Assembly: GCF_000745185.1 (NCBI RefSeq)
Contig: NZ_JQNJ01000001.1
Span: 2,627,501 to 2,691,500, forward strand
Direction: 5' to 3'
Origin: Muricauda sp. MAR_2010_75
GTDB taxonomy: Bacteria > Bacteroidota > Bacteroidia > Flavobacteriales > Flavobacteriaceae
Length of the DNA stretch: 64,000 nucleotides
In this document: piece after piece, positions 62,969 to 64,000 of the stretch
How positions within the stretch are numbered: position 1 is the first letter of the stretch
Layout: each line of letters starts with the position of its first letter
Notes under the pieces: generated by a model
Databases searched by the model: none
Told to the model about the DNA's origin: nothing
The model's input: only the letters and a program-made list of their open reading frames with translations
Made by a program: the position numbers and the translations under genes

Positions 62969-64000
62969 ATGAAAAAGAGCGTAATAGCCCTAATCCTACT
63001 TCTCTCTTCAGGAATAGCCTTTTCACAGACCACAGTTACTTTACAAGACCAATGCAATTGTGAAGTCTTAAAAGGCACCGCTGTTTCCAGCCCAGGTGCC
63101 AATACCCCAAATGGTGTGGATATGGGAGATATCTATGTCAATACCAATACGGGTACCATATACTTTTGGGATGGAGATTCTTGGGAGTTAACTTCTGCAG
63201 ATGACCAACAATTGACAGGATTCACTTTTGACGGAGCAACAAATACGTTGGCATTGACATTGGAAAATGGGGGGAGTGTAAATGTTGATCTTAGTAGCCT
63301 GAGTGATGCCCTTACGGATACCAATACCACAATCACATCTTTTGGAATAGATGCAACAAATACCAATCTTGTAATTACAGATTCGGATACCAATACCTAT
63401 GCAGTGGCTTTAGCTGATCTTGCCGCGTTGATTGATACGGATACTACTTTAACCGATGCCCAAGTGGCCACTGCTGTGAACAACGAGTTCCCGAATTTGG
63501 ACACTGACGCTACCGATGATTTCTCGGGTGATTTCAACGACCTGACCAATTTGCCGGCCAACCTTGACACTGACAGCACCGATGATTTTGATGGTGAATG
63601 GTCCTCACTGAACAACGTCCCGGCCGGTTTTGCGGACAATATCGACAACGATACCCAACTCACCGACGCTCAGGTGGCCACTGCCGTGAACAACGAGTTC
63701 CCGAATTTGGACACTGACGCTACGGACGACTTTTCGGGTGATTTCAACGATTTGGCCAATCTACCGGCCAACCTTGATACCGATTCAACGGACGATTTCG
63801 ATGGTGAATGGTCCTCACTGGCCAACGTCCCTGCCGGTTTTGCGGACAACATTGACAACGATACACAACTCACCGATGCCCAAGTGGCCACGGCGGTGAA
63901 CAACGAGTTCCCGAACCTGGACACCGACAGCACCGACGATTTTGATGGCGAATGGTCCTCATTGGCCAACGTCCCTGCTGGTTTTGCCGACAACGTTGAC
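62969..64000 (+). CDS. Secreted repeat protein, cut by right window edge
   Basis: From ATG 62969 the frame stays open to the edge (344 codons). Signal peptide MKKSVIALILLLSSGIAFSQ, then a non-repetitive start with NTPNGVDMGDIYVNTNTGTIYFWDGDSWEL, a pattern common at the head of flavobacterial fibre-like surface proteins, then 70-residue repeats (LTDAQVATAVNNEFPNLDTD ... WSSLNNVPAGFADNIDNDTQ) rich in aspartate. The C-terminus, where a T9SS sorting signal would be, lies outside. Likely another secreted surface protein of the locus. Confidence 0.88.
   Translation, partial: MKKSVIALILLLSSGIAFSQTTVTLQDQCNCEVLKGTAVSSPGANTPNGVDMGDIYVNTNTGTIYFWDGDSWELTSADDQQLTGFTFDGATNTLALTLENGGSVNVDLSSLSDALTDTNTTITSFGIDATNTNLVITDSDTNTYAVALADLAALIDTDTTLTDAQVATAVNNEFPNLDTDATDDFSGDFNDLTNLPANLDTDSTDDFDGEWSSLNNVPAGFADNIDNDTQLTDAQVATAVNNEFPNLDTDATDDFSGDFNDLANLPANLDTDSTDDFDGEWSSLANVPAGFADNIDNDTQLTDAQVATAVNNEFPNLDTDSTDDFDGEWSSLANVPAGFADNVD
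63449..64000 (+). repeat. Tandem 210-bp coding repeats
   Basis: Units begin at 63449, 63659 and 63869, an exact 210-base period (70 residues). The third unit lacks an internal block of about 22 residues present in the first two, and jumps from NLDTD straight to STDDFDGEW. Within each unit the phrases TDATDDF and TDSTDDF are related, so the unit itself grew from a shorter repeat. The array continues beyond the edge. Confidence 0.92.

Noticed and set aside
63449..64000. CRISPR-like regular repeats
   Set aside because: The period is 210 bases, in frame, and the units encode one continuous protein; no short repeat with unique spacers.

Overview
The window is about 64 kb of chromosome from a member of the Bacteroidota, almost certainly a marine Flavobacteriaceae; a Muricauda/Allomuricauda-like genus is my guess from protein resemblance. 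The supporting signs are a type IX secretion (T9SS) cargo protein with its PorP/SprF partner, several Bacteroidota-type promoters (TTTG, 17-19 bases, TAnnTTTG), general lack of Shine-Dalgarno sequences with rpsU as the exception, and gene neighbourhoods typical of the class (ftsH-rsfS, coaD-ddl-PASTA-rluD, rpsU-xerC-hpf-tRNAs-tuf). No phage, insertion sequence, CRISPR array or classical defence island is visible.

Layout. 1-8 kb: cdsA (cut by the left edge), a LUD protein, ftsH and rsfS on the minus strand, then birA, an SRPBCC protein, pyrE, a NUDIX hydrolase and an M14 peptidase lipoprotein packed tail to tail. 8-18 kb: an overlapping response regulator/PAS histidine kinase pair, coaD, ddl, a PASTA protein, rluD, yaaA, ppc, a uracil-DNA-glycosylase-like protein and a tiny lipoprotein. 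18-27 kb: an M20 dipeptidase-like enzyme and a complete minus-strand trp operon, trpE-G-D-(lipoprotein)-C-F-B-A. 27-37 kb: YceI, nitroreductase and MarR regulator; two thioredoxin-fold proteins, rhodanese, DinB, DUF2851, PspC-like protein, K+ channel, an unusual AGCS symporter, a helix-hairpin-helix protein and an acyl-CoA dehydrogenase. 37-53 kb: the core expression cluster rpsU, xerC, hpf, four tRNAs, tuf, tRNA-Trp, secE, nusG, rplKAJL, rpoB, rpoC, DUF3467. 53-64 kb: a small membrane protein, prfC, then a surface locus: a 1270-residue calcium-binding/Ig-repeat T9SS cargo, its PorP/SprF protein and an OmpA-family lipoprotein-like protein, followed by a repeat protein running off the right edge.

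Main points of interest. (1) The trp operon is preceded by an unannotated 18-residue leader peptide with three consecutive Trp codons, set directly behind a Bacteroidota promoter so that its mRNA may be leaderless, and by an intrinsic terminator. An 8-base segment containing the leader stop codon can pair with the terminator and disrupt it. This reads as a compact ribosome-mediated attenuator. (2) The trp operon has been colonised by several palindromic repeats, one of which (62 bp) lies in frame inside trpF and adds about 21 residues. (3) An AT-rich lipoprotein gene sits with tight spacing between trpD and trpC. (4) rpsU (bS21) has a perfect strong Shine-Dalgarno, consistent with bS21 feedback on anti-SD accessibility. 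(5) An AGCS symporter carries a secreted beta-domain and a lipoyl-like domain at its N terminus. (6) The tRNA-Trp 3' end is duplicated downstream of the gene. (7) Two surface-protein genes have near-identical tandem DNA repeats (294 bp and 210 bp).
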